This document shows, in pieces, positions 39,061 to 47,795 of a DNA stretch of 64,000 bases; position 1 is the stretch's first letter; every line of letters begins with the position of its first letter. The DNA lies in NCBI GenBank assembly GCA_035524755.1, contig DATKOD010000003.1, positions 1-64,000 of the forward strand. The letters run 5' to 3'. The notes under the pieces were generated by a model. The model was given only the letters and a program-made list of their open reading frames with translations, had not been told where the DNA came from and ran no database searches. The DNA is from JAGOPO01 sp035524755. GTDB taxonomy: Bacteria; Patescibacteriota; Minisyncoccia; 2-02-FULL-40-12; GWA2-44-9. The position numbers and the translations under genes are program-made.

Positions 39061-40023
39061 CTACTTTGTTGCCTTGATGCCGTTGAGAATGGCGCGGACG
39101 CGATCCAGGGAGTCCGAGTCGTGTATCGAGATAGGAAGTACGTTCGGGTTCAGACGCTTCAATGACTCGAGCTTCACGGCGATTTCCTCGGGTGGGATCG
39201 TGTCCGATTTGGTCAGGAACAGATATTCATCCTTATCCGCCAGCGTTCCACTGTGCATTGCGAGTTCTTTCCGAATGGTGGCATAGTCACGCACGACATC
39301 GTCGGATTCTGCGGAGATGAGGTGAAAGATGATCTTCGTCCGCTCGATGTGCCGCAGGAATTTCGTGCCCAACCCCTTGCCCGACGAGGCTCCTTCGATG
39401 AGCCCCGGAATATCGGCGATGACGAGTTCGTAATAGACGCCCAGATGCGGCTCCAGGGTCGTGAACGGATAGTTCGCGACGCGGCTCTGTGCACGGGTCA
39501 ATTCATTGATGAGGCTGGACTTTCCGGCGTTCGGCAGTCCGACAAGGCCGACATCGGCGATGAGTTTGAGTTCCAGCCTGATCCGGAACGATTCACCGGC
39601 AGTCCCCGGCGTGAACTCCTTCGGACTCGTGTTCGTCGAGGAGCGGAATTTGAAATTCCCGGTCCCGCCTTTACCGCCCCGTGCCACTAATACGCGCTGG
39701 CCGCTGGTGATGATCTCTGCGGTCGTACCGGTATCGAGATTGTGGATGACCGTGCCGACCGGCACCTTCGTGACAAGGTCGTCGCCGCCACGGCCATCGT
39801 TGAGCTGGCCCTTCCCACGCTCACCGTCGCCGGCCACCAGTTTCTTCGTGTTACGGAACTGCGAGAGCGCGTTCAAATCCGTCGTGCCTTCGAGGTAGAC
39901 GTTTCCGCCCTGGCCGCCATCCCCTCCGGTCGGACCGAGGGCCATCATGTTCTTCTGGAAGGACGCGATCCCGTCGCCGCCACGGCCGGCCTTCACGCGT
40001 ATCGTGACGTCATCGATGAGCAT
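39061..40023 (-). CDS. obg: GTPase Obg/CgtA
   Basis: Obg helps 50S maturation and stress control. The 320-residue protein has the Gly-rich Obg fold (KAGRGGDGIASFQKN; GGDGGQGGNVYLEG), then the G domain with GLPNAGKSSLINELT (G1), DIPGLIEGASSGKGLG (G3) and TKSD (G4). It ends without the extra C-terminal OCT domain of some Gram-positives. Its ATG overlaps the end of the GIY-YIG gene by 14 nt. Confidence 0.95.
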   Translation of the reverse strand: MLIDDVTIRVKAGRGGDGIASFQKNMMALGPTGGDGGQGGNVYLEGTTDLNALSQFRNTKKLVAGDGERGKGQLNDGRGGDDLVTKVPVGTVIHNLDTGTTAEIITSGQRVLVARGGKGGTGNFKFRSSTNTSPKEFTPGTAGESFRIRLELKLIADVGLVGLPNAGKSSLINELTRAQSRVANYPFTTLEPHLGVYYELVIADIPGLIEGASSGKGLGTKFLRHIERTKIIFHLISAESDDVVRDYATIRKELAMHSGTLADKDEYLFLTKSDTIPPEEIAVKLESLKRLNPNVLPISIHDSDSLDRVRAILNGIKATK

Positions 40024-40303
40024 GGCCGGCTATTATGGCTGATTTCTGCGTCCGAGTCAACCGCTTCAATGCCGCTTCGCGCCTGAGCGCCGCACTCCGG
40101 CTCGCCGCGCGCTCGGTGTACACGATGTCGCGCGCACCATGCGTCCGCGTATAAGCACCTCCGGTGCCCGATTTATGTTGAGTGAGTCGTCTGGCGATAT
40201 CCGTCGTGATGCCCGTATAGAGCGTGCCGTCATCGCACCGGAGTATGTAGACGAAGAATCGTCTAGTTCGCCGTGAGATAGAAGAAATCCTTGTTGTAGC
40301 CAT
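40010..40303 (-). CDS. GIY-YIG endonuclease-domain protein (UPF0213/YhbQ-like)
   Basis: The GIY-YIG core is clear: FFVYILRCDDGTLYTGIT, then RLTQHKSGTGGAYTRTHG and a Glu near YTERAASRSAALRREAALKR. Proteins of this size (about 90 aa) are of unknown physiological role. The ATG at 40303 lies inside the upstream gene (41-nt overlap); no better start exists nearer the core. The 3' end overlaps obg by 14 nt. Confidence 0.82.
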   Translation of the reverse strand: MATTRISSISRRTRRFFVYILRCDDGTLYTGITTDIARRLTQHKSGTGGAYTRTHGARDIVYTERAASRSAALRREAALKRLTRTQKSAIIAGHAHR

Positions 40304-41399
40304 GGAGGTAGCTCTGGGAGCCGTCGCGGATGCCCTGCATGATGGGCGCGGACGAATAGCCGGCGCTTGAGTAGTGATCGAAGACGTTGAACCGCACCCA
40401 GTTGGGGTTGATGTCCAACTGCATCGCGTCCACCGCACCGGCGGCCTTCAATGCGGTGGCGAGCGTCGAAGGCACAAGCGCATTGCCGACCGCGAACAGC
40501 AGGTTGCCCTTCGCCGTGATACCGATGCCCGAGCGCCAGGTGTAGATGTCCGAGGTGATGGTACGGCCCCAGAGCGCACGGTTCACGTCGTCCTTGCTCT
40601 CCACGACACCGTGTTCCACGAGCATCGGACAGTTCTGCCGCACGAAGATGACATCGTTGCCCAGGGATTGGCCAGTGTAGTCCACGATTTCGATACGTCC
40701 GTCCGCGTGACCCACGAGGGTCGCTAAATCGTTCTTCAACGGCAGATACGTGGTATCACCGACGATCATGCCGTACTGGCCGTCACGGTATTGGAATCCG
40801 CCGTCGAACGCGGCGACGAGCCTTCCTGCGCGCTGGATGTCCGGCGGAATGATTCCGGGGCCCGGCTTGCCGACCTGACCGCCGGGTTCCTTGGTACCGG
40901 CAACGCTCCAGAGACGCAATTTTGACATGTCCATCTGGACAAGGGTGACGAACGCGTACGAGCGCGCCGGGTCCGGCCGTATGAACGTGTCAGCGACGAC
41001 GACCTTGCCCGGGAACAGGTCGAGCGGGATGTCGTTCCATTCGCCTTCGCCCATGATCGGCATGAGCGCCGCCGTCTGCACTACCGACAGGTCCAGGTTC
41101 GACGAATTCGCGGCCGATGCGGGTATCGGCGTACCCGACGGATGCAGGAACGGGTCCTGTGGGGTGGATACTTTGTACTTGAGCCGATTGATGGTGTCGG
41201 TCGTATTGAAAAACAACTTCTCCAGTGCGATGACCCGTGCATCGCCGATCAATGGCCGTAGTATCTCATCGGTAAAGGTCGCCGCCGCGGAGGTGTTGAG
41301 CTCGATGAACAGTACCCCGCCGATGATGACCAGTACGAGCACGGTCAGGATCGTGAAAATGGTCCGTCGGCTTCGCAGATGTTGCATCAGGCTTTTCAT
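40263..41399 (-). CDS. membrane-anchored phosphodiester glycosidase-like (NAGPA) protein
   Basis: The 378-residue protein has an N-terminal anchor (TIFTILTVLVLVIIGGVLFI), a spacer, and a NAGPA-type domain: VAAFDGGFQYRDGQYGMIVG, WRSGIGITAKGNLLFAVG, and a late GAVDAMQLDINPNWVRF. Family members cleave sugar-phosphodiester bonds; here an envelope glycan is a plausible target. Its 3' end overlaps the GIY-YIG gene. It is divergent from the YdjM-like gene. Confidence 0.8.
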   Translation of the reverse strand: MKSLMQHLRSRRTIFTILTVLVLVIIGGVLFIELNTSAAATFTDEILRPLIGDARVIALEKLFFNTTDTINRLKYKVSTPQDPFLHPSGTPIPASAANSSNLDLSVVQTAALMPIMGEGEWNDIPLDLFPGKVVVADTFIRPDPARSYAFVTLVQMDMSKLRLWSVAGTKEPGGQVGKPGPGIIPPDIQRAGRLVAAFDGGFQYRDGQYGMIVGDTTYLPLKNDLATLVGHADGRIEIVDYTGQSLGNDVIFVRQNCPMLVEHGVVESKDDVNRALWGRTITSDIYTWRSGIGITAKGNLLFAVGNALVPSTLATALKAAGAVDAMQLDINPNWVRFNVFDHYSSAGYSSAPIMQGIRDGSQSYLHGYNKDFFYLTAN

Positions 41400-41451
41400 T
41401 ATTGCGGTACTTTATCATACGACCGCCCCGCTTTCTACCCGTGTCGCGATG

Positions 41452-41460
41452 TGCTATTCT
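41452..41460 (+). promoter_or_regulatory. extended -10 of the YdjM-like gene
   Basis: TGC-TATTCT ends 7 nt before GTG at 41468, so the leader is about 1 nt or absent. No good -35 was seen. Confidence 0.45.
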
Positions 41461-41467
41461 GTCCCCC

Positions 41468-42019
41468 GTGTTGCCTCCAGGACATGTCGCCGGCGGATAC
41501 CTGCTCACGCAGGCGCTTTTGAGCGGTTTCCGGCCGCCGTTCACACACTCCCAACAGCAGACACTGCTCTGGCTGGGGACGTTCTTCGCATTCGCGCCGG
41601 ATTTGGACTATTTCGTCCTCTTCGCGAAGACGCACAGCATGACACCGCACGATTTGGGTCCGCATCGGGCCTTCTGGTCCCATCGTCCCTTCGTGTGGCT
41701 CGTCCTCGCGGCATTGGTCGTGCTGATCGCTCCATCGCCGTTCATGCTATGGGTCGCGCTCCTCGTGTGGCTCGGCTCCTGGTCGCATTTCGTGCTTGAT
41801 ACCATCCAGGAGCCCGGCATCATGTGGCTCTGGCCGTTTTCACGGAAGCTCTTCACGCTCAGGAAAAGACCCACCGCCGAATGGAATCAGCCGGAAGGGC
41901 ACTTCCTCCGCTATTGGGCGCGATTGGTCGCGTGGTATGCGCGCGCGGAAGCGCTCAGTTTCTGGTCAGAGTTCGCGCTCGTGTGCGCGGCACTTGTCGT
42001 GCTTTTGCGGCACCTCTGA
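41468..42019 (+). CDS. membrane-bound metal-dependent hydrolase-like protein (YdjM type)
   Basis: The 183-residue protein has several membrane segments and the YdjM/PF04307-like motifs PPGHVAGGYL at the start, FAPDLDYF, and HRAFWSHRPF (His-rich), plus SHFVLDTIQEPGI. The start is probably GTG at 41468 (TTG 3 nt later also possible). The role is unknown; the His and Asp residues are where the family binds metal. It converges on the YibE/F-like gene with a 22-nt gap. Confidence 0.72.
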   Translation: MLPPGHVAGGYLLTQALLSGFRPPFTHSQQQTLLWLGTFFAFAPDLDYFVLFAKTHSMTPHDLGPHRAFWSHRPFVWLVLAALVVLIAPSPFMLWVALLVWLGSWSHFVLDTIQEPGIMWLWPFSRKLFTLRKRPTAEWNQPEGHFLRYWARLVAWYARAEALSFWSEFALVCAALVVLLRHL

Positions 42020-42041
42020 TTTCACGTACCTTTTCACCGGA

Positions 42042-43178
42042 TCAGGTTTTGCCTGTATTCGCGTGCTGATGTACCGTTTCGATTGCTGAACTCTGAAAAA
42101 TCCGGTCTTTCAGCATCGCAACGGCGATTGCGGTCGTGATGGGAACGGCGATGACCAGACCGATGCTTCCGATCAATATCCGCACGATTTCCGTTGCGAA
42201 CACCTCCTGATTCATCGACTGCCAGATGTCGGCGTGCTCGGTATAGAAGACGAGGAGCAGCGGCAGCGAGACACCGACATATGCGATGGCGAGCGTGTTC
42301 ACCAGGGCGCCGATGTGTTCCCGTCCGATCCGGAGCGCCCGCTGGAACAGCCGCCGCGGATGCATGTCGTGAGACGCGCGACGGAGCTCTTCCACTGCAA
42401 TGGCCTGGCCGATGGCGATGTCGTACAACACGCCAAGAAGACCGATGAGCATGCCTCCCAACAGCAGACCAACCAGATCGATCTGTCCGCTGGTGTCGGA
42501 GGTCAGATAGAGGGAATCCTCGCTCGCATTGCCCGAAAGATGGGCGGCGTGCACGACGTACAGCGCAAGAAATCCGACCACGACGACGGTCGCGATCATC
42601 CCGATGACCGCAGCGGTGGTCGTTCGGTTGAAGCCGTGCGTGATATACGAGCCGACGATGATGATGAGCGCGGAAACACCGATGCTCAGCCCGATGGGAG
42701 ACTGTCCATGCAACAGTCCGGGCAGCAACACGAACAGGATGAGGGCCAGACCACCGACCAGGCTGGTGAGTCCGCGGATGCCCTGCCAGCCACCGAAGAC
42801 GAGCACGAGCAGGACGAAGAGTGCCGCCAGCCAGCCAAGCGTCGGCAACCGGTATGCACCCGCGAAGCCGATGCCGTTGATGACCGGATTGCCTTGCTCG
42901 TCTTTCGAGAGCGCGAGATTCACCCGGTCGCCGACCTTCAGAGGCGTTATGTCATTTTCCACCTGCACTATCTGGTCCTTGAACGACCCTTCCAGGATTT
43001 TGACAGCGAGCTGTTGAACGGTTTCCTGCACGTCCGTTCCTTCGACATCTTGGACCTTCTGACTGACGATATTGGTTATCTGTCCAAGCGTGATGACAAC
43101 GCCCTCATCCGCCTTGAGAGTGGCGGGGATAGCGATCAATAGTCCGCTCACCAGTACTACCCAGAGTATCTTCTTCAT
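42042..43178 (-). CDS. YibE/F-like membrane protein
   Basis: The 378-residue protein has a signal-like start (WVVLVSGLLIAIPATLKA), a small outer domain (about 25-120, VKVGDRVNLAL-like beta region) and about seven membrane segments. GSYITHGFNRTTTAAVIGM and GVLYDIAIGQAIAVEELR are typical YibE/F blocks. The function is unknown. The ATG at 43178 is correct; upstream in-frame sequence is the tRNA-Gln gene. Confidence 0.88.
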   Translation of the reverse strand: MKKILWVVLVSGLLIAIPATLKADEGVVITLGQITNIVSQKVQDVEGTDVQETVQQLAVKILEGSFKDQIVQVENDITPLKVGDRVNLALSKDEQGNPVINGIGFAGAYRLPTLGWLAALFVLLVLVFGGWQGIRGLTSLVGGLALILFVLLPGLLHGQSPIGLSIGVSALIIIVGSYITHGFNRTTTAAVIGMIATVVVVGFLALYVVHAAHLSGNASEDSLYLTSDTSGQIDLVGLLLGGMLIGLLGVLYDIAIGQAIAVEELRRASHDMHPRRLFQRALRIGREHIGALVNTLAIAYVGVSLPLLLVFYTEHADIWQSMNQEVFATEIVRILIGSIGLVIAVPITTAIAVAMLKDRIFQSSAIETVHQHANTGKT

Positions 43179-43187
43179 ATTGTCTTG

Positions 43188-43258
43188 CTGGGGGGATTGG
43201 ATTCGAACCAATATTCGCGGCTCCAAAGGCCGATGTCCTACCATTAGACGACCCCCCA
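43188..43258 (-). tRNA. tRNA-Gln (TTG)
   Basis: Acceptor TGGGGGG pairs with CCCCCCA, with the U1-A72 pair and G73 typical of tRNA-Gln. The anticodon loop is CTTTGGA (anticodon TTG) on a CGGC/GCCG stem; the fifth pair (27-43) is T-C and unpaired. The T arm ATTGG-TTCGAAT-CCAAT is canonical. CCA is not encoded. Confidence 0.93.
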
Positions 43259-43268
43259 AGATGCCCCA

Positions 43269-44294
43269 CTATACCAGTTCTATGATGGCCAACTCCAGCG
43301 GCAATGTCGGAATCGTGCTTGAACGGAGCTGACCGCGCGCGTTGGTGAATGCCGTGATAGCACGCACCAGCCACGCACCGTCTAACCCGGCGGCCAGCGC
43401 CTTGACCGCCGCTTCGCGCACGTCGGCGAGCCCGGCCGACGCCAGGATGCCCGGGTCTATCTTCGTGAGCATCACCTGCCGCAGGAACTCCACTAGGCCA
43501 CGGGCGACATGGTCCATGTCGGCGCCATTCTGTGCGACATCGGCAAGTTCACGTAGTGCCGTGACGCGATCATGCGCGGCCACCAGACGGACCAGGCGGT
43601 CGTACCAACCCTGCGGCACCAGCCCGAGAACTGACTGTACCGTAGCCGTCGTGATACGCGCACCGTCGGCATGGCTCACCAGCTTGGTGAGCATGACCTC
43701 GGCGTCACGCACCGCGCCGTCTGCGGCCGCTGCCATGGTCGCCAATGCGTCCGGCTCGACGTCGAGTTTCTCCTTCTTCACGATGTAGGCGAGCTTCGTC
43801 GTGATCTGCGCCTGGGTCAGCTTGCGGAAATCGAACCGCTGGACGCGCGACAGCACCGTCGGAATGATTTTATGCGGTTCCGTGGTCGCGAGGATGAACA
43901 GCGCATGGGCCGGCGGCTCCTCCAGAAGCTTCAGGAGCGCGTTGAACGCGTCTTTGGACAACATGTGCACCTCGTCCACGATGAAGACTTTGTAGGGCAT
44001 CAGCGCGGGCGATGATGCGGCCGTCTCTTTGAGCTGCCTGACGTCGTCGATGCCGCGGTTGGACGCCGCATCGATCTCCACGAGGTCCATGCCCGGATCC
44101 CCGTCGGGCTTCAGGCCCATCGCGGCTTTCGCGAAGATGCGGGCTACGGTGGTCTTCCCGGTGCCCCGCGGTCCCGCGAACAGGTATGCATGTCCGATGC
44201 GGCCGCTGGAAAGCGCGCCCTGCAGCGTGCGGACGACGTGCTCCTGACCGACCACCTCGGACCAGGTGGCGGGGCGGTACGTACGGTACAACAT
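43269..44294 (-). CDS. dnaX: DNA polymerase III clamp-loader subunit, short form without the zinc module
   Basis: The AAA+ clamp loader loads the beta clamp. The 341-residue protein has Walker A GPRGTGKTTVAR (about 41-52), VDEVHMLSKDAFNALLKLLEEPP (Walker B and sensor region) and the arginine-finger segment TVLSRVQRFDF. The four-Cys zinc module that normally follows Walker A is replaced by a short GLKPDGDPGMDL. The tau-specific tail is absent, so only a gamma-like form is made. TATACC lies 9 nt before the ATG. Confidence 0.93.
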   Translation of the reverse strand: MLYRTYRPATWSEVVGQEHVVRTLQGALSSGRIGHAYLFAGPRGTGKTTVARIFAKAAMGLKPDGDPGMDLVEIDAASNRGIDDVRQLKETAASSPALMPYKVFIVDEVHMLSKDAFNALLKLLEEPPAHALFILATTEPHKIIPTVLSRVQRFDFRKLTQAQITTKLAYIVKKEKLDVEPDALATMAAAADGAVRDAEVMLTKLVSHADGARITTATVQSVLGLVPQGWYDRLVRLVAAHDRVTALRELADVAQNGADMDHVARGLVEFLRQVMLTKIDPGILASAGLADVREAAVKALAAGLDGAWLVRAITAFTNARGQLRSSTIPTLPLELAIIELV

Positions 44295-44309
44295 AGCCCT
44301 GACGGTATA

Positions 44310-44921
44310 CTACTTTTTCCGGAAAACGAACACCCGGAATCCCGTGAACGAGAAGATGAGCGCGACCGCGGAACCGACGACTGCACCGACGCCGGCCCAT
44401 GCGGCCGTCGTGAATCCGGCCGGGCGGAGCGCGATGGTGATTGATGCTGCCGCGACGTTCACCAACACTGACGCGAGCGCGACCACGAGGAACCGCCCGA
44501 TCTCACCTGAGCCGCCCCGCGCTGAATCTTGGAATGCCCAGATCTTGTTCCAGAAATAGCTGTGAACGGTCGCAACACTGAATGAAAGGGTCTTGAACAG
44601 CGCGTACGCGATGCCCGTGCTCAGACCGGTCAGCGCGATGAGCAGATACAGCACCCCGAAGTCCACGAGGGCATTGGCGAATCCGATGGCGGCGAACCGG
44701 CCGAACTGCACGAACGGCTTGAACCACACCCCGAGGATATATCCCAGCTGCACGCCCAGGATCCAAAGGATGGGCACGAGCCAGATGAGTACCGAGGTGT
44801 TGATGCCCAACGGCAGCGACTTCCCCAAATACCGCAGGATGGCATCTGCGATGATCCCGGTGGTCAGACCGGTGATGAGTCCGTAGACGACATCTCTTCC
44901 TGATACGATACGCATTGACAT
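44310..44921 (-). CDS. GtrA-family membrane protein
   Basis: The 203-residue protein has two extra N-terminal helices, then the GtrA domain (QFGRFAAIGFANALVDFGVL, then YFWNKIWAFQD and GFRVFVFRKK). GtrA proteins help move lipid-linked sugars across the membrane. Two GT39-type glycosyltransferases lie 3 kb away on the other strand. It starts 3 nt after the ATPase stop. Confidence 0.88.
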   Translation of the reverse strand: MSMRIVSGRDVVYGLITGLTTGIIADAILRYLGKSLPLGINTSVLIWLVPILWILGVQLGYILGVWFKPFVQFGRFAAIGFANALVDFGVLYLLIALTGLSTGIAYALFKTLSFSVATVHSYFWNKIWAFQDSARGGSGEIGRFLVVALASVLVNVAAASITIALRPAGFTTAAWAGVGAVVGSAVALIFSFTGFRVFVFRKK

Positions 44922-44924
44922 ACG

Positions 44925-47354
44925 TTAGGTGGTACGTTCGAAGCGCTGCCGGATTTCTGATTCCACTTCTTCCCGCGGACGACCGAATTTCGCATGGCTG
45001 GATTCGATGATGGCATCGCGAACGGCCGGATCGCCTTTCGCCAGTCCGATCTCCGCGAGACCGCGCATGCTCGTAGGCCGCGCAACCTGACTGTTCACCA
45101 GCATGGATACATACGCATGGAAATTATCGATGTTGGAAACATCGTACGGAGAGAACACCGGTTCGAACTTCGTCTTCAGGAGCGGCATCTCGGCATCCTC
45201 CGGACTGACACGGTACACCACCATGGTGCCGACGTTGCCGAAGACCGAATCGCGGATGGCGTCGTCAAGCTGCTTGATGAACTGATGCGCCATGATGAGA
45301 CATAGGCGATACTTCCGGGCTTCCGCGAGGATGACCGAAATGGAATCCGTCGTGAAGTTCTGGAATTCATCCATATACAGATAGTGATCGGGCAGGTCAG
45401 CGCGTTTCGTATCGCGCGCCAATGCCGCACGGCGTAGTTTGCCGGTGATGACCATGCCCAACAGGTTCGCGTTCATATCACCGATCTTCCCTTTCGACAG
45501 GTTACAGATAAGTATCTTCCGGTTCTCGATGACATCCCTGAAATCGATGACGCTCGTCTGTTGGTTCACGATGGGCCGCAGAAAATCATTGGACGTGAAC
45601 GTATCGATCTTGCTGGTGACATATCCGGCGAAATTCGCCAGCGACTGGTCGCCGGTCATCTTCGTGGCTTCCAATTCCCAGAACTGCTTCACGACCGTGT
45701 TGGACTCGTGCGCCAATAGGTCATTGCGGAATGCCTCGTCGACGAACACCCGTGACATGTCGGCCAGCGTCGGTACCCGCCGCTCGTAGTTATCGAGCAA
45801 CAGGTATGTCGCATTCTTGAAATACCGCTCGAACATCGGTCCGCCGGTCTCCTTGAGGTCGTACAGCTTCGACATGATCTCGAATAATTCGTCGATGATG
45901 AGCGTTTTATCCTGCGGATTGGACGGGTCGAACTCGAGCATGTTCAATCCCAGCGGGAACGACGTATCGCCGGGGTTGAAATAGATGACGTCGTCGATCC
46001 GTTCCTTCGGGACGTTCGCTAACACCCACTCCGCGAACGAGCCGTGCGGATCCAGTACCGTAATGCCGTCCCCCGACTCCAAATCCTGGGGTATCATCGA
46101 CTGCATCGTGACCGTTTTTCCGGTTCCGGTCTGTCCGATGATGTACATATGACGCCGACGGTCTTCGCGCGCGATGCGAAGCAGCGTCGACTGGCCCCGG
46201 TATTCGTTCATGCCGAACGCGATGCCATGCTCGGGAAGACCCGGTGGCGGCTCGGCCGTCTTGAAATTCACGAACTTGACCTTCGGCATGACCGCCATGC
46301 CGGTGGGAAAGTGGTACACGCTGGTAAGTTCCTCCGCCGACAGCGTGACCGTCTGAGCGTCATCGAACAGGCGAAAGGCGAATTCGAATTCCAACCGCTC
46401 CAACGCCTTGCCGGACAGTTTCTTCACGTTGAATCCGTTCCGGTCAGCCGTCGTATATTGCGAGAACGCGCCGGCGACATCGTTCATGATGGCATCCGCA
46501 CGTTCCGGTGAGGACGATGAGGCGAGGATGCGAATGTTGCAGTCGAACAGCGGGCGTGATGCCTTGGACTGCAACGCGGTGATGAGTTTCTGTTCGAATT
46601 CGGTGGCGACCTTCGGCGGTTCTTTGAGCGCGGCGTCCGAGTCTCTCTTTTCATCCTTCTTCGGCGGATGCTGGGCGAGTTTGAGCGCTTTATGGAAATC
46701 ATTGCCCGCCTGCATCTGACGTGCGGTATCGGACGCGAGTTTCCGGATCCCGGCATGCGACGACGGCCGGACCGCGATCTGGATGGCGACACCTTCGCCC
46801 TCCTTCTCGATCCTGCCCATCGCGCTCACCAGCGGACCGAGCGGATCGCTGGGCAGCTCGGTATAGGTCAGTACCGGCAGGATGGGATCCTCACGCTGGG
46901 TCAGGTAGGCGCCCGCCGAGCCGCCCTGCGGATTGAAAATGTTGTAATCCGGGCTCCGTTGAACGGTGGCGGTCGGAAACACGCCGACCATCTGCTTCTC
47001 GAACTGATCAGCGAACTTCGACGGCACCGCGGCGTAGAAATGGATCTGCTCGCCGATATGGTGCACCGCCATTTCCAGCACCAGGTACGGATCGCCGAAC
47101 AGGAACTTGTTCCACCCTTTGATCTTCAGGTTTGCCACCGACGCATACAACTGCTCCATGACCGCGATGAGTTTGCGTTCGTCCTTCTCCCCTCCCTCGG
47201 CGGCGAACCGCGGCAGAAGGAACAGCAGCAGCTGCATGTCCAGAGAACGCGACAACGACGTACGCGAACGGAGACCGTTGACGACGATCAACGCGGCGAC
47301 GGCCAGAATGACCGCGACCAACGCCAAGAGTACAAGCGTGATGACGGGCGACAT
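44925..47354 (-). CDS. T4SS-type (TraD/VirB4/HerA-like) membrane ATPase
   Basis: The 809-residue protein has one N-terminal membrane helix (TLVLLALVAVILAVAALIVV), a long alpha/beta region, and an ATPase core with Walker A GQTGTGKT (about 407-414) and Walker B HYLYMDEFQNF (about 657-667). ILICNLSKGKIG and RKYRLCLIMAHQF are typical of TraD/TraG-like coupling ATPases. It probably energises DNA or protein transfer, or pilus assembly. No other VirB gene is adjacent; a pilin-like gene is at 26596. Its ATG overlaps the upstream stop by one base. Confidence 0.87.
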   Translation of the reverse strand: MSPVITLVLLALVAVILAVAALIVVNGLRSRTSLSRSLDMQLLLFLLPRFAAEGGEKDERKLIAVMEQLYASVANLKIKGWNKFLFGDPYLVLEMAVHHIGEQIHFYAAVPSKFADQFEKQMVGVFPTATVQRSPDYNIFNPQGGSAGAYLTQREDPILPVLTYTELPSDPLGPLVSAMGRIEKEGEGVAIQIAVRPSSHAGIRKLASDTARQMQAGNDFHKALKLAQHPPKKDEKRDSDAALKEPPKVATEFEQKLITALQSKASRPLFDCNIRILASSSSPERADAIMNDVAGAFSQYTTADRNGFNVKKLSGKALERLEFEFAFRLFDDAQTVTLSAEELTSVYHFPTGMAVMPKVKFVNFKTAEPPPGLPEHGIAFGMNEYRGQSTLLRIAREDRRRHMYIIGQTGTGKTVTMQSMIPQDLESGDGITVLDPHGSFAEWVLANVPKERIDDVIYFNPGDTSFPLGLNMLEFDPSNPQDKTLIIDELFEIMSKLYDLKETGGPMFERYFKNATYLLLDNYERRVPTLADMSRVFVDEAFRNDLLAHESNTVVKQFWELEATKMTGDQSLANFAGYVTSKIDTFTSNDFLRPIVNQQTSVIDFRDVIENRKILICNLSKGKIGDMNANLLGMVITGKLRRAALARDTKRADLPDHYLYMDEFQNFTTDSISVILAEARKYRLCLIMAHQFIKQLDDAIRDSVFGNVGTMVVYRVSPEDAEMPLLKTKFEPVFSPYDVSNIDNFHAYVSMLVNSQVARPTSMRGLAEIGLAKGDPAVRDAIIESSHAKFGRPREEVESEIRQRFERTT

Positions 47355-47755
47355 CAGGGAGCGGGCTCAACCTTCCGGCGTTCCAGCAGTTGCGAGTGGA
47401 ATTCATCGGCGAGCACGTCGTGCAGTGCATCGATGAGCGCGGGATTGCCGGAAGCGACAGCCTGGTCGATGGCGGCCTGCAGGCTCTGCGTGAACACCAC
47501 GTTCACCAGTTGCTGCACCGGGCCGGCCAACGCCGGGTCCTGCCAGCTCGGCGTGCCTGCCACGGGTTGCGATGCCGCTGGCGCCGGTTGGTAGTTCGGC
47601 ACTGACTGTTGGATGCGTTCGCCGACCGCCTCATGCACTTCTGCCCGTTCATACGGCGTCGATGCGTCAGCGCCCAGCTCCGCGCGTTTCTCCTGGAGCC
47701 TGCGTTCCAGGTCTGCGATCTCCGTCTCGATCGGACCGGTGGTGTTCTCAGCCAT
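47354..47755 (-). CDS. small soluble protein upstream of the T4SS-type ATPase
   Basis: The 133-residue protein has an N-terminal coiled coil (IETEIADLERRLQEKRAELG), a Pro/Ala linker, and a C-terminal helical domain (QQLVNVVFTQSLQAAIDQAV). No family is recognised. Its stop overlaps the ATPase ATG as TGATG, so the proteins probably work together. The ATG at 47755 lies 8 nt after a TACAAT box. Confidence 0.75.
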   Translation of the reverse strand: MAENTTGPIETEIADLERRLQEKRAELGADASTPYERAEVHEAVGERIQQSVPNYQPAPAASQPVAGTPSWQDPALAGPVQQLVNVVFTQSLQAAIDQAVASGNPALIDALHDVLADEFHSQLLERRKVEPAP

Positions 47756-47763
47756 GCACATCC

Positions 47764-47788
47764 ATTGTAGCACACCCCGTGCTACAAT
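47764..47788. promoter_or_regulatory. palindromic back-to-back extended -10 promoters
   Basis: ATTGTAGCAC and GTGCTACAAT are perfect 10-bp arms around ACCCC. Each arm is an extended -10 (TGC-TACAAT) pointing outward: leftward to the gene at 47755 (8 nt), rightward to the ATG at 47796 (7 nt). The two -10 boxes are only 13 nt apart, so the promoters must exclude each other. Confidence 0.7.
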
Positions 47789-47795
47789 GAAGCCA

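Noticed and set aside
42020..42041. Terminator between the convergent YdjM-like and YibE/F-like genes
   Set aside because: The 22-nt gap and flanks show no stem with a T run; I could not support one.
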